Source: Pseudomonas chlororaphis (lineage in GTDB: Bacteria > Pseudomonadota > Gammaproteobacteria > Pseudomonadales > Pseudomonadaceae). Taken from it: a DNA stretch of 33,254 bases. Made by a program: the position numbers and the translations under genes. Every line of letters starts with the position of its first letter. Position 1 is the first letter of the stretch. Below are positions 32,408 through 33,254 of this stretch, piece by piece. The notes beneath the pieces are model-generated. The model searched no databases and was not told the origin of the DNA. It saw only the letters and a list, made by a program, of their open reading frames with translations. The stretch covers positions 1 to 33,254 of the forward strand of contig NZ_JSFK01000034.1 in the NCBI RefSeq assembly GCF_000783395.1. The letters are read 5' to 3'.

Positions 32408-33229
32408 ATGAAAGTTGAACTCGCCCAACTGGCGGGCCGTGACAATGCCACGGCATATAACCTCGAACGCGCCCTGGCGGCGATTGCCGCGTGCGCTGCC
32501 GACACGCAACTGATTGTGTTCCCGGAAACCCACCTGATGGGCTTCCCGACGGCCGAGACCGTGGCGCAAACCGCCGAACCGTTGGACGGCCCGACCGTCA
32601 GCGCGGTGCTGGCCGCCGCGCGCGAACGCAACATCGCCGTGGTGATCGGCATGGCCGAGAACGACAACGGTCGCTTCTACAACACCACGCTGCTGATCAC
32701 CCCTGAAGGCATCGCCCTGAAATACCGCAAGACGCACTTATGGGCGTCGGATCGTGGCGTGTTCGAGGCCGGCGACCGCTACGCCACGTGTGAGTGGAAC
32801 GGTGTGCGCGTTGGCCTGTTGATCTGCTACGACATCGAATTTCCCGAGTCGGCCCGTGCCTTGGCGCAACTGGGTGCCGGGTTGCTTATCGTGACCAACG
32901 GCAACATGGACCCGTACGCGCCGACTCACCGCACGGCGATCATGGCCCGCGCGCAGGAGAATCAGGCCTTTGCGTTGATGGTCAACCGCGTGGAGGCGGG
33001 GGATGACGGTTTGGTGTTTGCAGGTGGCAGTGCGCTGGTCGATCCGCTGGGGACGTTGCTGTTCGAGGCCGGACGGGAAGAAGGGCAGTTCAGTGTTGAG
33101 CTGGATTTCGACCGACTGGAGATTGCGCGCAGGGATTACCGCTATCTGGATGATCAGCGGTTGAAGTTGCCGGGGGAGGTAGTGGAGCGGAGCGATGGTG
33201 TTCGTGAGTTGTTGATTCCACGCCGTTGA
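32408..33229 (+). CDS. Carbon-nitrogen hydrolase (nitrilase superfamily), 273 aa
   Basis: Cytoplasmic amidase or nitrilase-type hydrolase of C-N bonds. The catalytic triad of the superfamily is complete: Glu40 in VFPETHLMG, Lys108 in KYRKTHLW and Cys140 in LLICYDIEFPESARALAQLGA. Length and the YDIEFPE context fit the omega-amidase/aliphatic-amidase-like part of the superfamily rather than plant-type nitrilase (usually above 300 residues). The start has AAGGGAATCCC upstream. The enzyme probably degrades an amide or carbamoyl compound; the substrate is not indicated by neighbours. Divergent from a LuxR regulator that probably controls it. The gene is complete; a CCCTCTCC-type repeat begins just after it at the window edge. 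Confidence 0.9.
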   Translation: MKVELAQLAGRDNATAYNLERALAAIAACAADTQLIVFPETHLMGFPTAETVAQTAEPLDGPTVSAVLAAARERNIAVVIGMAENDNGRFYNTTLLITPEGIALKYRKTHLWASDRGVFEAGDRYATCEWNGVRVGLLICYDIEFPESARALAQLGAGLLIVTNGNMDPYAPTHRTAIMARAQENQAFALMVNRVEAGDDGLVFAGGSALVDPLGTLLFEAGREEGQFSVELDFDRLEIARRDYRYLDDQRLKLPGEVVERSDGVRELLIPRR

Positions 33230-33235
33230 CCGCTG

Positions 33236-33254
33236 CCCTCACCCTAGCCCTCTC
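33236..33254. repeat. Start of a CCCTC-type intergenic repeat, cut by the window end
   Basis: CCCTCACCCTAGCCCTCTC runs into the window edge and resembles the repeated element seen at 258-412. Only its first part is visible. Confidence 0.45.

Overview
The window reads as chromosomal DNA of a Pseudomonas, most likely the P. fluorescens group. This rests on the high-GC coding style and several typical family members: PQQ glucose dehydrogenase beside an OprB porin, a DUF6124 protein, VF530 and Pr6Pr proteins, and a CS1-type fimbrial operon. Pseudomonas-style REP/REPIN palindromes (GTGGGAGCGAGC...GCTCGCTCCCAC and GTGGGAGCTGGC...) also lie between genes. No tRNA, rRNA, CRISPR array, transposase or phage gene was seen.

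Layout. 1-731 is gene-poor and holds 16 tandem GATCAA units and a repetitive hairpin element. 732-3000 holds three small genes: an unknown cytoplasmic protein, a DUF6124 protein and a small secreted four-Cys protein. The first and third share an almost identical 25-bp palindromic promoter element. 3022-7034 (minus) encodes periplasmic glucose oxidation: oprB then gcd. 7335-8208 encodes VF530 and a Pr6Pr membrane protein. 8311-9671 (minus) is a PadR regulator and siderophore-interacting reductase pair with an ATGA overlap, resembling E. coli yqjI-yqjH.

10183-17112 (plus) is an alternate-chaperone (CS1/cable-type) fimbrial operon in the order pilin, usher, tip adhesin, chaperone, second pilin, second tip adhesin. 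The two adhesins are clear paralogues of identical length. Its long 5' region (9720-10182) has several short AACTT/AGTT palindromes and a perfect 15-bp inverted repeat just ahead of the first pilin.

17168-22288 (minus) encodes a 1706-residue toxin or effector: a dermonecrotic-toxin-like N-terminal region, a hydrophobic stretch, leucine-rich repeats and a C-terminal NEL-type E3 ubiquitin ligase domain with its catalytic Cys. Upstream on the same strand is an unusual 1052-residue bifunctional penicillin-binding protein (22481-25639).

26114-27535 is a ProY-like amino acid permease with a clear terminator. 27759-29794 is a GtrA-like flippase with a GT39-type glycosyltransferase, overlapping tail to tail with an FMN-binding glutamate synthase family protein (29703-31322, minus). 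The window ends with a LuxR-type regulator (31482-32282, minus) divergent from a nitrilase-superfamily amidohydrolase (32408-33229).

The strongest candidates for new biology are the NEL toxin/effector, the duplicated-adhesin fimbrial operon with its structured leader, and the shared palindromic promoter element of the two orphan small genes.
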